This document shows positions 33,840-43,611 of a stretch of DNA of 64,000 bases, piece after piece. Below the pieces are notes generated by a model. It saw nothing but the letters and a program-made list of their open reading frames with translations. It searched no databases and had not been told where the DNA came from. Position 1 is the first letter of the stretch. The number at the start of each line of letters is the position of its first letter. The DNA comes from Pseudomonadota bacterium. Its GTDB lineage: Bacteria > Myxococcota_A > UBA796 > CAJQPC01. The stretch lies in NCBI GenBank assembly GCA_024228935.1, contig JAAESX010000091.1, positions 1 through 64,000 on the forward strand, written 5' to 3'. The position numbers and the translations under genes are program-made.

Positions 33840-36334
33840 GCGACGACGACCTCGACCGGGGACACCAGGTGGCGCGCGAGGGCATCCCGGATCTGGTCCG
33901 AGGTCACCGCGAGGAAGCGCTCGACGACCTGCTCGCGCGCCGTCCGGGCGTCGCGGCCGTACCGCTCCCAGTACGCCAGCTCCATCGCGCGGGAGCTCGT
34001 TCGCTGTCTCGACATCGCCATCCCTCCGACCATGACGCGCTTCACGCGCTGCAGCTCGGCGGCGGTCGGTCCTTCGTCCGCCAGTCTCGCGACGACCTCG
34101 TGCAGGCCGGCGACACCGTCGTCGACACGCTCGGGGTCCGTTCCCATCCCGACGGAGAACGAGCCGCGGTCCCAGCCCTCGCTGCAGTCGGCGTGGACCG
34201 AGTACGCCAGCCCGCGCCGGTCCCGGAGCTCCAGGAACAACCGGCCGCCCTGACCCCCGAGCACCTGGGCGGCGAGCGAGAGCGCCTCGGTGTCGGGGTC
34301 GAAGAAGCGGGTCCCGGGCCAGGCGATCGCGATGGCCGCCTGTTCGCGGTCCGAGGCGATGCGTTTCTGGACGCCGCCCTGGGGAAACACCGGGTCGGGG
34401 CGAGGCGCCAGCAGCGTCGGCCCGCTGGGGAGGTCCCCCAGGAGCGCGTCGATCCGACCCACCACCGCGTCGACACCGACCCCGCCAGCGACCGAGATGA
34501 CGAGGTTGTCCGCCTGGACGAGGTGGCGGTGGTACCGCAGCGCCGTCGCCCGCCCCATGCGTGCGAGCGCGGCGCGCGTCCCGCCGTCGGGCAGTCCGTA
34601 GGGGTGCTCACCGAACAACAGGCGAGCGGCCTCCTGCCAGGCGAGCGCGCTCGGGTCGTCGGAGACCAGATCGACGGCTTCGGCCAGCTCGGCCTTGGCG
34701 ACGGCGACCTCGTCGGCGGGAAAGCTCGGGTCGGCGAGCATCGAGCACACGAGCTCGAGCGCCTCGTCGACCCGCTCGGCCGGGAACTCGCTGCGCAGGC
34801 CGAAGGAGTTCATGCCCGCGACGCCGCCCAGGCTGCCCCCGCGGCCATCCAGGAACGACGCCAGGGCTCCCGCGTCCCGACCCGGCGCGCCGACGGCACG
34901 GGCCCAGAGCGAGGTCAGGCCCGAGGTCGAGCGGGTCTCGGCGAGAGCTCCTCCCAGACCACAGGCCCGGACGGCCACCACACCGGCGTCCTCGAGCGGC
35001 TCGACGATGACGGTGAGGCCCGAGTCCAGGACCACCCGCTCGATCGCCGGACGCGCCGTGGGCCGAGGTGCCTTGCCCGAGGCCAGGGCCGACCGGAACG
35101 CGCTGCCTTCGAGCTCGCCGTTGGGGAGCAGGGCGCCGGCGACCTGTCCCTTCTTCCGGAAGATGGACGCGGCGACCCGCCGGACGTCCCGCATCCGGCA
35201 CGCCTCGACGTCGGCCCGATACTGACGATCCGCCTCCGGATCGCCGAAGAAGGACTGGTACCAAGCGCGCGAGTGGGCCCGCCCATCGACGGTCTCGCCC
35301 ATGAACAGACGGCTGGACAGCAGCTGCATGCGGCTGCGCTGGAGCCGCTCGATGCCCAGGTGATGCCCCGCCGCGACCTCGGCCAGGACCTGGCTGGCCT
35401 CGCGGACGCAGGCATCGACCTTCCCCCGCAGCGGGCTGAACCCGACCACGACGGCGCCATCGTCCCGGTCCGTCTCGCAGGCGCACCACGTGTCGGTTGC
35501 GAGGCCGGTGAGCATCAGGCGCTCGCCCAGGACCGAGCTGGCGCTGCCGGCCAGCATGCCGACCAGCAGATCCAGGGGGACCGCATCGGGATGGTCGTGC
35601 GCCACCGCCCGCCAGGCGAGCTCGACGAGCGGCTCGTCGAACCGATCGCGCAGGACCCGCGAGCGGCGCCGCTCCTGGACGGGCTCGACCGGCCGGGGGG
35701 GGCGGTCGGGTCGAGGTCCTCGTTCGGGGAACAGCGTCTCGGCCAGCGCCAGGACCTCGGCCTCGTCCACCGGCCCGGCGACGCTCAGGATCATGTTCGT
35801 GGGCCGGTACCAGGTGCTGTGGAACGCCATCGCGTCGTCGCGGGTCAGGCGCTTCAGCTCGCTGGCGGTGCCGATGACGGACCGGCCGTACGGGTGCTCA
35901 CGGAACACCATCGAGCTGACGAGCTCGGCCAGGCAGCGCGCCGCGTCGTCGTCCCCACCGCGGATCTCGTCGAGCACGACATCGCGCTCCAGCTCGACGT
36001 GTTCGGGGTCGAACACGGGCCGCAGCGTCATGTCGGCCAGCACGTCCAGGACGCCCGACCAGCTCTCGGCCGGGACGGTCGCGTGGACCACGGTGTGCTC
36101 GTGGCCGGTGTACGCGTTGATGTCGCCCCCGACGCCCTCGACCTCGACAGCCACCTGCCCGACCGGCCGGTCCGGCGTGCCCTTGAAGAGCATGTGCTCG
36201 ACGAAGTGGGCGGCCCCTCGCTGCTCGGGCAGCTCGTGCGCGGCGCCGGCGTCGACCCACAGGTAGATCGCCGTCACGGGCGCGGTCGGCACCGTGTCGA
36301 CGAGGACCTGGAGGCCGCTGGTGGTGTGGGCCAC
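33836..36334 (-). CDS. Double-domain M16 zinc peptidase
   Basis: 832-aa protein with two M16 (pitrilysin-like) halves. The first half holds the inverted zinc motif HxxEH (HFVEH, residues 43-47) and a downstream acidic ligand region (ELERDVVLDEIRGG). The second half (from about residue 415) repeats the fold but has no HxxEH, so it would be the inactive partner that closes the chamber, as in PqqL-type fusions. There is no clear signal peptide; the N-terminus begins with the first strand (SGLQVLVDTV). Divergent from hemW across 39 bp. Peptidases of this type degrade small peptides in the periplasm or cytoplasm. Confidence 0.88.
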   Translation of the reverse strand: MAHTTSGLQVLVDTVPTAPVTAIYLWVDAGAAHELPEQRGAAHFVEHMLFKGTPDRPVGQVAVEVEGVGGDINAYTGHEHTVVHATVPAESWSGVLDVLADMTLRPVFDPEHVELERDVVLDEIRGGDDDAARCLAELVSSMVFREHPYGRSVIGTASELKRLTRDDAMAFHSTWYRPTNMILSVAGPVDEAEVLALAETLFPERGPRPDRPPRPVEPVQERRRSRVLRDRFDEPLVELAWRAVAHDHPDAVPLDLLVGMLAGSASSVLGERLMLTGLATDTWCACETDRDDGAVVVGFSPLRGKVDACVREASQVLAEVAAGHHLGIERLQRSRMQLLSSRLFMGETVDGRAHSRAWYQSFFGDPEADRQYRADVEACRMRDVRRVAASIFRKKGQVAGALLPNGELEGSAFRSALASGKAPRPTARPAIERVVLDSGLTVIVEPLEDAGVVAVRACGLGGALAETRSTSGLTSLWARAVGAPGRDAGALASFLDGRGGSLGGVAGMNSFGLRSEFPAERVDEALELVCSMLADPSFPADEVAVAKAELAEAVDLVSDDPSALAWQEAARLLFGEHPYGLPDGGTRAALARMGRATALRYHRHLVQADNLVISVAGGVGVDAVVGRIDALLGDLPSGPTLLAPRPDPVFPQGGVQKRIASDREQAAIAIAWPGTRFFDPDTEALSLAAQVLGGQGGRLFLELRDRRGLAYSVHADCSEGWDRGSFSVGMGTDPERVDDGVAGLHEVVARLADEGPTAAELQRVKRVMVGGMAMSRQRTSSRAMELAYWERYGRDARTAREQVVERFLAVTSDQIRDALARHLVSPVEVVVA

Positions 36335-36373
36335 GTGGCCTCCGGATGAGCGAGCCGCCCGCTATAACGCCGG

Positions 36374-37480
36374 ATGAAGAACCGGTACGGGGTCTACGTG
36401 CACCTGCCCTGGTGCGCGCGGCGCTGTCACTACTGCAGCTTCAACGTGCACGTGGACCCGGACCGCGACGAGCGCGCCTACACCGACGCCGTCCTGGCGC
36501 AGTGGACCGCGATGCGGCCGGCGTTCACGGGCGCGCCCGAGACGCTCGCCTTCGGCGGCGGGACACCCAGCCTCCACCCCCCGGACGAGCTCGCGCGACT
36601 CGTCCGGGCGCTCGCTCCCCAGGGCGAGGTGTCGCTCGAGGCCAACCCCGAGTCGTCCGAACACGTCGAGGCGTGGCGCGACGCCGGGGTCACGAGGCTC
36701 TCACTGGGCGTGCAGACGCTCGACGCGCGCTGGACCCGCTTCCTGAACCGCGCCCACGGGCTCGAGGAGAGCCACGCCCTGATCGAGCGCGTTCGCGCCG
36801 CCGGGTACCCCACGTGGTCGGTCGATCTGATCTTCGGGCTCCCGGGACAGAGCGTCGCGGACCTGGAGCAGGACCTCGATCGCCTGCTGGCACACGAGCC
36901 TCCCCACGTCGCGCTCTACGGACTGACCGTGCACCCCGGGACCGCTTTCGAGCGCGCTGTGCAGCGCGGACGGCTGACCCCCGTCGACGAGGGCGTGTGG
37001 GAGGCGATGTACACGATGCTCATCGAGCGCCTGGCCGACGCCGGGCTCGATCGGTACGAGGTCTCCAACTTCGCCCGCCCAGGCCACCGGAGCGCGCACA
37101 ACGAGCACTACTGGACCGGGAGGGCCTACGCCGGGCTCGGTGCAGGCGCGCACGGGCTCCTCCCCGATGGAAAACGCACGATCGTCCCGGAAGAGCCGGC
37201 CGCGTTCATCCGCGCCCCACGAGCATGGGAGACCGAGGAGCCGAGCCCCGAGATGGCCGCCACGGACCTCGTCCTCTCCAGCATCCGCCACGTCGACGGC
37301 CTCGATCTCGGCGCGTTGAGACGCACGGGATGGGGGCTCGCGCCTGACCCGGTCCAGCGACTGGTCGACGCCGACGTGCTGGTCGCGGGCCCGCGCCGAG
37401 TCCGTCTCGATGGCCGCGGGTGGCACCTCGCCGACCATGTGACCGCCCGGCTGGTGGCCGCCCTGCGCCCCTCGTCTTGA
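36374..37480 (+). CDS. hemW: HemW-like radical SAM protein
   Basis: 368-aa radical SAM enzyme of the HemN/HemW family. The cluster motif is C14-x3-C18-x2-C21 (WCARRCHYCSF). The SAM-binding GGGTPS follows, then EANPES, LSLGVQT and DLIFGLPGQ, all typical of the family. YEVSNFARPGHRSAHNEHYW and GLGAGAHG match HemW (heme chaperone) rather than the longer oxygen-independent coproporphyrinogen oxidase HemN, which has an extra N-terminal Cys arrangement. It inserts or traffics heme to enzymes. It lies directly upstream of grpE-dnaK-dnaJ, a neighbourhood often seen for hemW. Confidence 0.88.
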   Translation: MKNRYGVYVHLPWCARRCHYCSFNVHVDPDRDERAYTDAVLAQWTAMRPAFTGAPETLAFGGGTPSLHPPDELARLVRALAPQGEVSLEANPESSEHVEAWRDAGVTRLSLGVQTLDARWTRFLNRAHGLEESHALIERVRAAGYPTWSVDLIFGLPGQSVADLEQDLDRLLAHEPPHVALYGLTVHPGTAFERAVQRGRLTPVDEGVWEAMYTMLIERLADAGLDRYEVSNFARPGHRSAHNEHYWTGRAYAGLGAGAHGLLPDGKRTIVPEEPAAFIRAPRAWETEEPSPEMAATDLVLSSIRHVDGLDLGALRRTGWGLAPDPVQRLVDADVLVAGPRRVRLDGRGWHLADHVTARLVAALRPSS

Positions 37481-37506
37481 CCTCTTCCACCGGACGGAAG
37501 GACAAT
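37477..37506 (+). promoter_or_regulatory. Candidate sigma70 promoter for grpE-dnaK-dnaJ
   Basis: TTGACC (37477-37482; overlaps the hemW stop) and GACAAT (37501-37506) are 18 bp apart, upstream of the GTG at 37530. No CIRCE inverted repeat and no convincing heat-shock sigma32 promoter was found here. Confidence 0.4.
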
Positions 37507-37529
37507 TCCGCGTCCCGCTGGATCGCCGT

Positions 37530-38594
37530 GTGTCGCCCGACAAGCCTGAACTCGAGAACCCCGACTTCTCCCTCAACCTGAGCGAGGAGCTCCTCGCCGC
37601 AGCGGTCGAGGCTGCGGACAAGCGGTTCGCGAAGAAGCCCGGAGAGTCCGAGGCGCTGGATGAGGACGACGACGGCTCGCTCGACATCTCCTTCGACGAG
37701 GGCCCCTCGACCGGCGACGAGATCGAGCTGACGGTGGACCTGAGCGTCGATCTCGACATGCCCACCGAGATCATCCCGCCGGACGACGGCGGCGGTGCCG
37801 ACGAGCTGGCCGCGCTGAACGACGAGCTCATCGCGCGCGTCGCTGAGCTCGAGGCGGAGCGCGACGCCCTGACCGCCCAGCACGAGCGCCGGGTGGCCGA
37901 GGTCGAGAGTGTCCGGGGCACCTGCCAGAAGCTGCAGGAACAGCTCAAGCGCGCCAAGGAGCTCAACCTCAAGATGAGCGTCCGCGCGAACCGCCTGCGC
38001 GACACGCAGGACCGGCTCAAGCTCCGCCACGAAGACGCCCAGGCCAAGGTGCGCTCGCTCGAGGATCTCGTCGGGCAGGCTCGGAACCAGGTCCGCTCTT
38101 CGGAAGACGAAAGAGAGCGCACCCGCGTGCGACACGTCCGCGAGCTCGACGAGATGAAGTCGTTCGGCACCGAGGGGTTCTTCAAGGACCTGCTCCCCGT
38201 CCTCGATCACCTGGACCTGGCACTGACCCACGCGGACGACACGCCGCCGGAGCGCATGGTCGAGGGCGTGAAGATGATCTTCGACCAGCTCGGGAACACG
38301 CTCCGCCGGATGGGTCTGGTGCGCGTGCACCCGGAGCAGGGGGCGTCGTTCGACCCGAACCAGCACGACGCGATGAAGCACAGCGTGCACCCCGAGGTCC
38401 CCGAAGGGCACATCCTCGCGGTGCTCCAGACCGGGTACAGCCTGGGAAAACGCCTGATTCGAGCGGCTCGGGTCAGCGTGAGCAGCGGTGATGGAACGGA
38501 CGCGGCGGTCGACACTGCCAGCGAGGTCAGCGAGCCCGAAACGGGTCCGCCGGCGGAGCTCGACGCGGACGCGCCGTCCGATGGCGAGGAATGA
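37530..38594 (+). CDS. grpE: GrpE nucleotide-exchange factor with long N-terminal extension
   Basis: 354-aa protein. The GrpE domain is at the C-terminus (about 205-325): FFKDLLPVLDHLDLALTH, MIFDQLGNTLRRMGL, GASFDPNQHDAMKH and AVLQTGYSLGKRLIRAARV, covering the beta domain that opens DnaK for ADP release. The N-terminal 90 residues are acidic and likely disordered. A long coiled coil (about 92-205, AELEAERDALTAQHERRVAEV) provides the dimer stalk. Most GrpE proteins are about 190-220 aa, so the extension is unusual. GTG start at 37530. First gene of the chaperone operon, 44 bp before dnaK. Confidence 0.88.
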   Translation: MSPDKPELENPDFSLNLSEELLAAAVEAADKRFAKKPGESEALDEDDDGSLDISFDEGPSTGDEIELTVDLSVDLDMPTEIIPPDDGGGADELAALNDELIARVAELEAERDALTAQHERRVAEVESVRGTCQKLQEQLKRAKELNLKMSVRANRLRDTQDRLKLRHEDAQAKVRSLEDLVGQARNQVRSSEDERERTRVRHVRELDEMKSFGTEGFFKDLLPVLDHLDLALTHADDTPPERMVEGVKMIFDQLGNTLRRMGLVRVHPEQGASFDPNQHDAMKHSVHPEVPEGHILAVLQTGYSLGKRLIRAARVSVSSGDGTDAAVDTASEVSEPETGPPAELDADAPSDGEE

Positions 38595-38638
38595 GCCGGC
38601 CGCTCTGATAGGCTCCCGGCTCCTACGTAGGGGAAACG

Positions 38639-40534
38639 ATGTCCAAGGTCATCGGGATCGATCTCGGTACCACCAACAGCTGCGTCGCCGTCATGGAAGA
38701 CGGCGAGCCACTCGTCATCCCGAATGAGGAGGGCAGCCGGACCACGCCCTCGGTCGTCGCGTTCACGCGAGAAGGGGAACGCCTCGTAGGACAGGTCGCG
38801 CGCCGCCAGGCCGTGACCAACCCCGAGCGGACCTTCTTCGCCGTCAAGCGGCTCATCGGTCGCCGCTTCGAGGACGAGTCCATCGCCCGATCCGCGGCGC
38901 TGGTGCCGTACACGATCAGCGAGGCCGAGAACGGCGACGCCTGGGTCTCCACCGGCGACAAGAACCTCTCCCCTCCCCAGATCTCGGCCATCGTGCTCGA
39001 GAAGATGAAGGCCACCGCCGAGGCCTACCTCGGCGAGCGCGTCGAGCGCGCCATCATCACCGTCCCCGCCTACTTCAACGACTCCCAGCGACAGGCCACC
39101 AAGGACGCCGGTCGCATCGCCGGACTCGAGGTCGAGCGGATCATCAACGAGCCCACGGCTGCGGCCCTGGCGTACGGCCTCGACAAGGACGAGGACATGA
39201 CGCTGGCGGTCTTCGACCTCGGCGGCGGAACGTTCGATGTCTCGATCCTCCAGATCGAGGCGGGTGTCTTCGAGGTCAAGGCGACCAACGGCGACACCTT
39301 CCTGGGCGGCGAGGACTGGGACAACCGCATCGTCGAGACGCTGCTCGAGGCGTTCGAGGAGCGCAACGGCATCGACCTGTCCGAAGACGTCGTCGCGATG
39401 CAGCGCCTGAAGGAAGCGGCCGAGAAGGCCAAGTGCGAGCTGTCCTCCGTCGAGGACACCGACGTCAACCTGCCCTTCATCGCGACCGGCCCGAACGGCC
39501 CGGTCCACCTCATGTACAACCTCACTCGGGCCACGCTCGAAGAGATCTGTGAGGACCTGCTCGAGCGCCTGCTCGCCCCGTGCGCCATGGCCGTGTCCGA
39601 CTCCGGGCTAGCCACCTCGAGCATCGACGCGGTCATCCTCGTCGGCGGTATGACCCGCATGCCCAGCGTGCGCAGCAAGGTCGAGACGATCTTCGGCCGC
39701 TCGCCGGAAGAGGGCGTCAACCCGGACGAGGTCGTCGCCATCGGTGCTTCCGTCCAGGGCTCCGTCCTGACGGGCGAGGTCAAGGACATCCTGCTCCTGG
39801 ACGTCACCCCGCTGACCCTCGGCATCGAGGTCTCCGGTGGCCTGGTCGAGCCGATTATCGAGCGGAACACCACGATCCCGTGCCGCAAGTCGAAGGTCTT
39901 CACGACCGCTCTCGACAACCAGGACCTGGTCCGCGTCCACGTCACACAGGGCGAGCGCGACATGGCGGGCGACAACCGCTCGCTGGGTCGGATGGAGATG
40001 TTCGGCATCCCGCCGGCGCCTCGTGGCCTGCCCGAGATCGAGGTCAGCTTCGAGATCGACGCCAACGGCATCATGTCCGTCCGCGCCAAGGACCTCGGCA
40101 CCGGCCAGGCCCAGAGCATGCGCATCGTCAGCAGCTCGGGGCTCTCGGACGACGAGATCACCGGGATGCTCGCCGACGCGGAGACCTACCGCGACACCGA
40201 TGCCGATCGCCGCGATCTCGCCGAGGCCAAGAACACCCTCGACGGCCTGATCTACACGACCCGCCGCTCGATGCAGGAGTACGGGAGCGCGCTCGGGGCC
40301 GAGGACGCCTCGCACCTGAAGGACTCGGTGGCCTACGCCGAGCAGTGCATGGACGCTGACGACATCGACGTCATCCAGGACGCCCACGACCGGCTGGCCC
40401 TGGCCGCCCAGAAGCTCGCCGAGAGCATCTACGAGGCTGCCCACGAAGCCGCCGCCGAGGAGGCCGACGAGACGTTCGAGGACTCCTGGGACGACGACGA
40501 CGACGACCTGTTCGACGACGAACTCGGCGTCTAG
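38639..40534 (+). CDS. dnaK: Hsp70 chaperone DnaK
   Basis: 631-aa Hsp70. The ATPase domain begins [14 protein letters not shown], with [15 protein letters not shown], the Gly-rich [12 protein letters not shown] and [10 protein letters not shown]. The interdomain linker and substrate domain start [16 protein letters not shown]. The alpha-helical lid is present, though shorter and Arg/Glu-rich, and the protein ends in an acidic stretch ([13 protein letters not shown]) rather than EEVD. It works with the adjacent GrpE and DnaJ. AGGGG precedes the ATG at the expected distance. Confidence 0.93.
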   Translation: MSKVIGIDLGTTNSCVAVMEDGEPLVIPNEEGSRTTPSVVAFTREGERLVGQVARRQAVTNPERTFFAVKRLIGRRFEDESIARSAALVPYTISEAENGDAWVSTGDKNLSPPQISAIVLEKMKATAEAYLGERVERAIITVPAYFNDSQRQATKDAGRIAGLEVERIINEPTAAALAYGLDKDEDMTLAVFDLGGGTFDVSILQIEAGVFEVKATNGDTFLGGEDWDNRIVETLLEAFEERNGIDLSEDVVAMQRLKEAAEKAKCELSSVEDTDVNLPFIATGPNGPVHLMYNLTRATLEEICEDLLERLLAPCAMAVSDSGLATSSIDAVILVGGMTRMPSVRSKVETIFGRSPEEGVNPDEVVAIGASVQGSVLTGEVKDILLLDVTPLTLGIEVSGGLVEPIIERNTTIPCRKSKVFTTALDNQDLVRVHVTQGERDMAGDNRSLGRMEMFGIPPAPRGLPEIEVSFEIDANGIMSVRAKDLGTGQAQSMRIVSSSGLSDDEITGMLADAETYRDTDADRRDLAEAKNTLDGLIYTTRRSMQEYGSALGAEDASHLKDSVAYAEQCMDADDIDVIQDAHDRLALAAQKLAESIYEAAHEAAAEEADETFEDSWDDDDDDLFDDELGV

Positions 40535-40574
40535 CGCAATGGTCTGCGCCCGGGTGCGGTATTAGCGAACGACC

Positions 40575-41654
40575 ATGGCGCGCCGCGACTACTACAACAC
40601 CCTGGGGGTCAAGAAGACCGCCAGCCAGGACGAGCTGAAGCGCGCCTACCGCGCTCTGGCCCTCAAGTACCACCCGGATCGGAACCCCGAGGACGTCGAC
40701 GCCCAGCGTCGCTTCCAGGAGATCGCCGAAGCCTGGGAGGTCCTCGGCGATCCCCAGGCACGGGCCACCTACGACCGGCTCGGCCCGTTCTTCAAGGCCA
40801 ACGGGCAGCCCCCGACCCCGGACGAGCTGGGCGAGTACCTGACCGACACGATCGGCGGGTGGTTCGGCAAGCGCGGGGACAACGCACCCGGCGAGGACAT
40901 CCGGTACACGCTCACCGTCGAGCTCGAAGAGGTCCTGACGGGCGTGGAGAAGGAGGTCCAGGTCCCGCGGCAGTGCACGTGCACGCGCTGCGGTGGCGAG
41001 GGCGCCGATCCCGACGAGGGACGCCGCGACTGCGAGCCCTGCGAGGGCACCGGCAAGGCGACCGGGCGGCGCTTTCTCCGCCAGACCTGCGCCCGGTGCG
41101 ACGGTCGCGGCTGGGTCACCATCAAGAAGTGCACGCGCTGCGACGGCGAAGGCCGCCACGGCAGCGAGGACGCGCTCAAGGTCAAGGTCCCTGCCGGCGT
41201 GGCCACCGGGCAGAAGCTCAAGGTGCGCGGCAAGGGCAACGACGGGCACGGCGACGGCACCCCCGGCGACCTGTACGTGATCGTGAACGTCGCCGAGCAC
41301 GCGCTGTTCCAGCGACGCGGGCCGGACCTCCTCTGCGAGCTGCCGATCACGTTCATCGAGGCCGCCCTGGGCGCCCAGGTCCTCATCCCGACGCTGTCGG
41401 GCTCGATGAAGATCCGCATCCCCCCTGGCACCTCGAGCGGGAAGATCCTGCGGCTCTCGGGCGAGGGCCTGCCCGTCCCGAAGCAGAAGGACAAGCGCGG
41501 GGACCTGCACATGCAGGTCGGCGTCGAGATCCCGGATGCGCTCAGCGAGGATCAGCGCGCGGCGCTCGAGGAGTTCGACCGCCGCACGGGCCCGGAGGCG
41601 CACCCACGGCGGGCAGCGTTCGACGCGGCGGTGACGGGACGCACCGAGGGTTGA
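40575..41654 (+). CDS. dnaJ: DnaJ (Hsp40) co-chaperone
   Basis: 359-aa DnaJ. The J-domain (1-70) has HPD in KYHPDRNPED. Four zinc-finger CxxCxGxG-like repeats follow (CTRCGGEG, CEPCEGTG, CARCDGRG, CTRCDGEG), then the substrate-binding beta domains (ALKVKVPAGVATGQKLKVRGKG and PDLLCELPITFIEAALG). The usual Gly/Phe-rich region is nearly absent: the linker (PFFKANGQPPTPDELGEY) has little Gly. It ends in a basic tail. Third gene of the chaperone operon. Confidence 0.9.
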   Translation: MARRDYYNTLGVKKTASQDELKRAYRALALKYHPDRNPEDVDAQRRFQEIAEAWEVLGDPQARATYDRLGPFFKANGQPPTPDELGEYLTDTIGGWFGKRGDNAPGEDIRYTLTVELEEVLTGVEKEVQVPRQCTCTRCGGEGADPDEGRRDCEPCEGTGKATGRRFLRQTCARCDGRGWVTIKKCTRCDGEGRHGSEDALKVKVPAGVATGQKLKVRGKGNDGHGDGTPGDLYVIVNVAEHALFQRRGPDLLCELPITFIEAALGAQVLIPTLSGSMKIRIPPGTSSGKILRLSGEGLPVPKQKDKRGDLHMQVGVEIPDALSEDQRAALEEFDRRTGPEAHPRRAAFDAAVTGRTEG

Positions 41655-41673
41655 CGGGGGTTAGTGCCCTCAG

Positions 41674-43611
41674 ATGAAGCTGCTCCTCGCGCTGTTGTTG
41701 TCGTCCCATGCCGGCCTCCTCAAGGGTCGGGACGCTCCCGCCGACGATCCGGCCATCGTGGTCCAGGCGCGCTCGCTCGCCGCCAGCGACCGGATGGAGG
41801 CCATCGCGGTGCTCGAGGAGTACCTCGCACAGGGCGCCGATCCCGAGCTCCTGCCCGTCGTCGCGCTGAACGCCGGCGAGCAGCGGCGCCTCGGTGGAGA
41901 CCCGTCGTCCGCCCGCGAGCACTTCCAGCGCGTGCTCAAGAGCTGGCCCGACACTGACGCGGCCCAGGGCGCCAAGCTCGGCCTGGCGCTGGTCGCCTAC
42001 GACACCGACAACGCCTCGGGCAACACCTCGGCTCAGCTGGGGCTCATCGCCGACGAGGTGGCGCCGCCCTCGATGAACGCGGACCGCTACCGCCTGCTGG
42101 CGCTCGAGGCGATCGACGCCGGCGAGCCCGACAGCAAGATCCAGGCCCTGGTCGAGAACGCGTACGTCTACGCCGACGACCCCAGCGTCGCCGGCCGCGT
42201 CGAGCGCAGCCTGGGCCACCTGCGCCCCGAGGAGACCCCGCCGCCGGACGTCAGCGAGACCAACGACGCCGCGGACATCGCCGCCCTCGACAAGGCGCGC
42301 CGGGCCCTGCAGGAAGGCGACTACGCCTCGGCGGTCGAGCACGCGGACGCGCTGCAGTCGACCTTTCCCGACAGCGAGCTGTTGCTCGAGGCCGAGTGGG
42401 TCAAGAAGAAGGCCGAGGTCTCCGACCCCTACGACGCGCTGAAGATCGGCGTGCTCCTGCCCCTGTCCGGGACCTACGCTCCCCCGGGAAAGCAGGTCAA
42501 GCAGGCCCTCGAGCTGGCGGTCGATCGCGCGGGTGGCGGCGTCCAGCTCGTCTTCCGCGACACCGCGGGCGATGCGGACACGGCGGTCACCGCCTTCGAG
42601 GAGCTCGTCCTCGACCACGGGTGCGCCGCCGTCATCGGCCCGCTCGTCGGTGACGTGTCGTTCCCCGTCGCGCTCCACGCCCAGGCCGCCGAGGTCCCGC
42701 TCGTCACGCTGACCCAGTCGGCCGCCATCACCGAGACCGGGAACTGGGTCTACCGCGGGATGATGACCATCGAGCATCAGGTCGACGCGCTGCTCGACGA
42801 GGTCATGGGCGAGCGCGGCATGCTCCAGTTCGCCGTCATGGCGCCGGAGTCCGACTACGGACGCCTCGCGAAGGAGGAGTTCCTCAAGCAGGTCGTCGAG
42901 CGTGGCGGAACGGTCAGCGTCGTCGAGATGTACGACCCCGACGCGACGGACTTCCGCAAGAACGCCGCGATGATCGGCCGCAAGGACTACGAGGCGCGCC
43001 GCTCGGAGCTCTACCGACTGCGCAAGGACGCCGAGGAGCGTGGCGAGGACCCCAGCAAGGTCGTGCTGCCCCCGCAGATGGACTACGACGCCATCTTCAT
43101 CCCCGACAGCTACACCCGCGTGGCGCTGGTCGCCTCGGCGCTGGCCTACGAGGAGTTCCCCGTCGGGAACTTCCAGCCCCGACGCGGCGTGGAGAACATC
43201 CCGCTGCTCGGCCTGTCCGGCTGGCACAACGCCGAGCTGTTCACGCGCGGCGGGCTGTACGTGCAGAACTCGGTGTTCGTCGACGCCTACACGCTGCTCG
43301 ACCCCAAGAGCCACGCGTTCGCCGCCGAGTTCCGCGACGCCGTCGGACGCAACCCCGGTGTCCTGGACGCCGTGGCTTACGACACCGCGCGCCTGGTCAG
43401 CGTCGCCGCCCGCACCCAGCCGGCCGACCGGTACGGCGTGCGAAGTGCCCTTTCCGGCGCGAACGTCTCCGCCCCCGTCTCGACGGGAGGACGGTTCGAC
43501 GGCGACCGCGAGGTCGTGCGCGACCTGTACGTGATGACGATCACCCGCGACGTGGGCATCACGCTCGTGCCGGGATCGAACGGCTCGGAGGGACCGCCAG
43601 AACCGCAGTGA
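41674..43611 (+). CDS. TPR plus periplasmic ligand-binding protein, LpoA-like
   Basis: 645-aa exported protein with signal peptide (MKLLLALLLSSHAGLL). The first 240 residues are TPR-like helical repeats (AEVLEEY-type, AREHFQRVLKSWPDTDAA). Residues about 255-640 form a two-lobed periplasmic-binding fold (KIGVLLPLSGTYAPPGKQ, AAVIGPLVGDVSFPVA, FAVMAPESDYGRLAKEEF, YDAIFIPDSY). This order is that of the penicillin-binding-protein activator LpoA, which stimulates PBP1A, but ABC-type amino-acid receptors share the second domain. The ATG at 41674 follows dnaJ by 19 bp; the GTG of thiL overlaps its stop. Confidence 0.7.
   Translation: MKLLLALLLSSHAGLLKGRDAPADDPAIVVQARSLAASDRMEAIAVLEEYLAQGADPELLPVVALNAGEQRRLGGDPSSAREHFQRVLKSWPDTDAAQGAKLGLALVAYDTDNASGNTSAQLGLIADEVAPPSMNADRYRLLALEAIDAGEPDSKIQALVENAYVYADDPSVAGRVERSLGHLRPEETPPPDVSETNDAADIAALDKARRALQEGDYASAVEHADALQSTFPDSELLLEAEWVKKKAEVSDPYDALKIGVLLPLSGTYAPPGKQVKQALELAVDRAGGGVQLVFRDTAGDADTAVTAFEELVLDHGCAAVIGPLVGDVSFPVALHAQAAEVPLVTLTQSAAITETGNWVYRGMMTIEHQVDALLDEVMGERGMLQFAVMAPESDYGRLAKEEFLKQVVERGGTVSVVEMYDPDATDFRKNAAMIGRKDYEARRSELYRLRKDAEERGEDPSKVVLPPQMDYDAIFIPDSYTRVALVASALAYEEFPVGNFQPRRGVENIPLLGLSGWHNAELFTRGGLYVQNSVFVDAYTLLDPKSHAFAAEFRDAVGRNPGVLDAVAYDTARLVSVAARTQPADRYGVRSALSGANVSAPVSTGGRFDGDREVVRDLYVMTITRDVGITLVPGSNGSEGPPEPQ

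Noticed and set aside
37481..37529. CIRCE or sigma32 element before grpE
   Set aside because: No TTAGCACTC-type inverted repeat and no CCCCAT-type -10 box were found.
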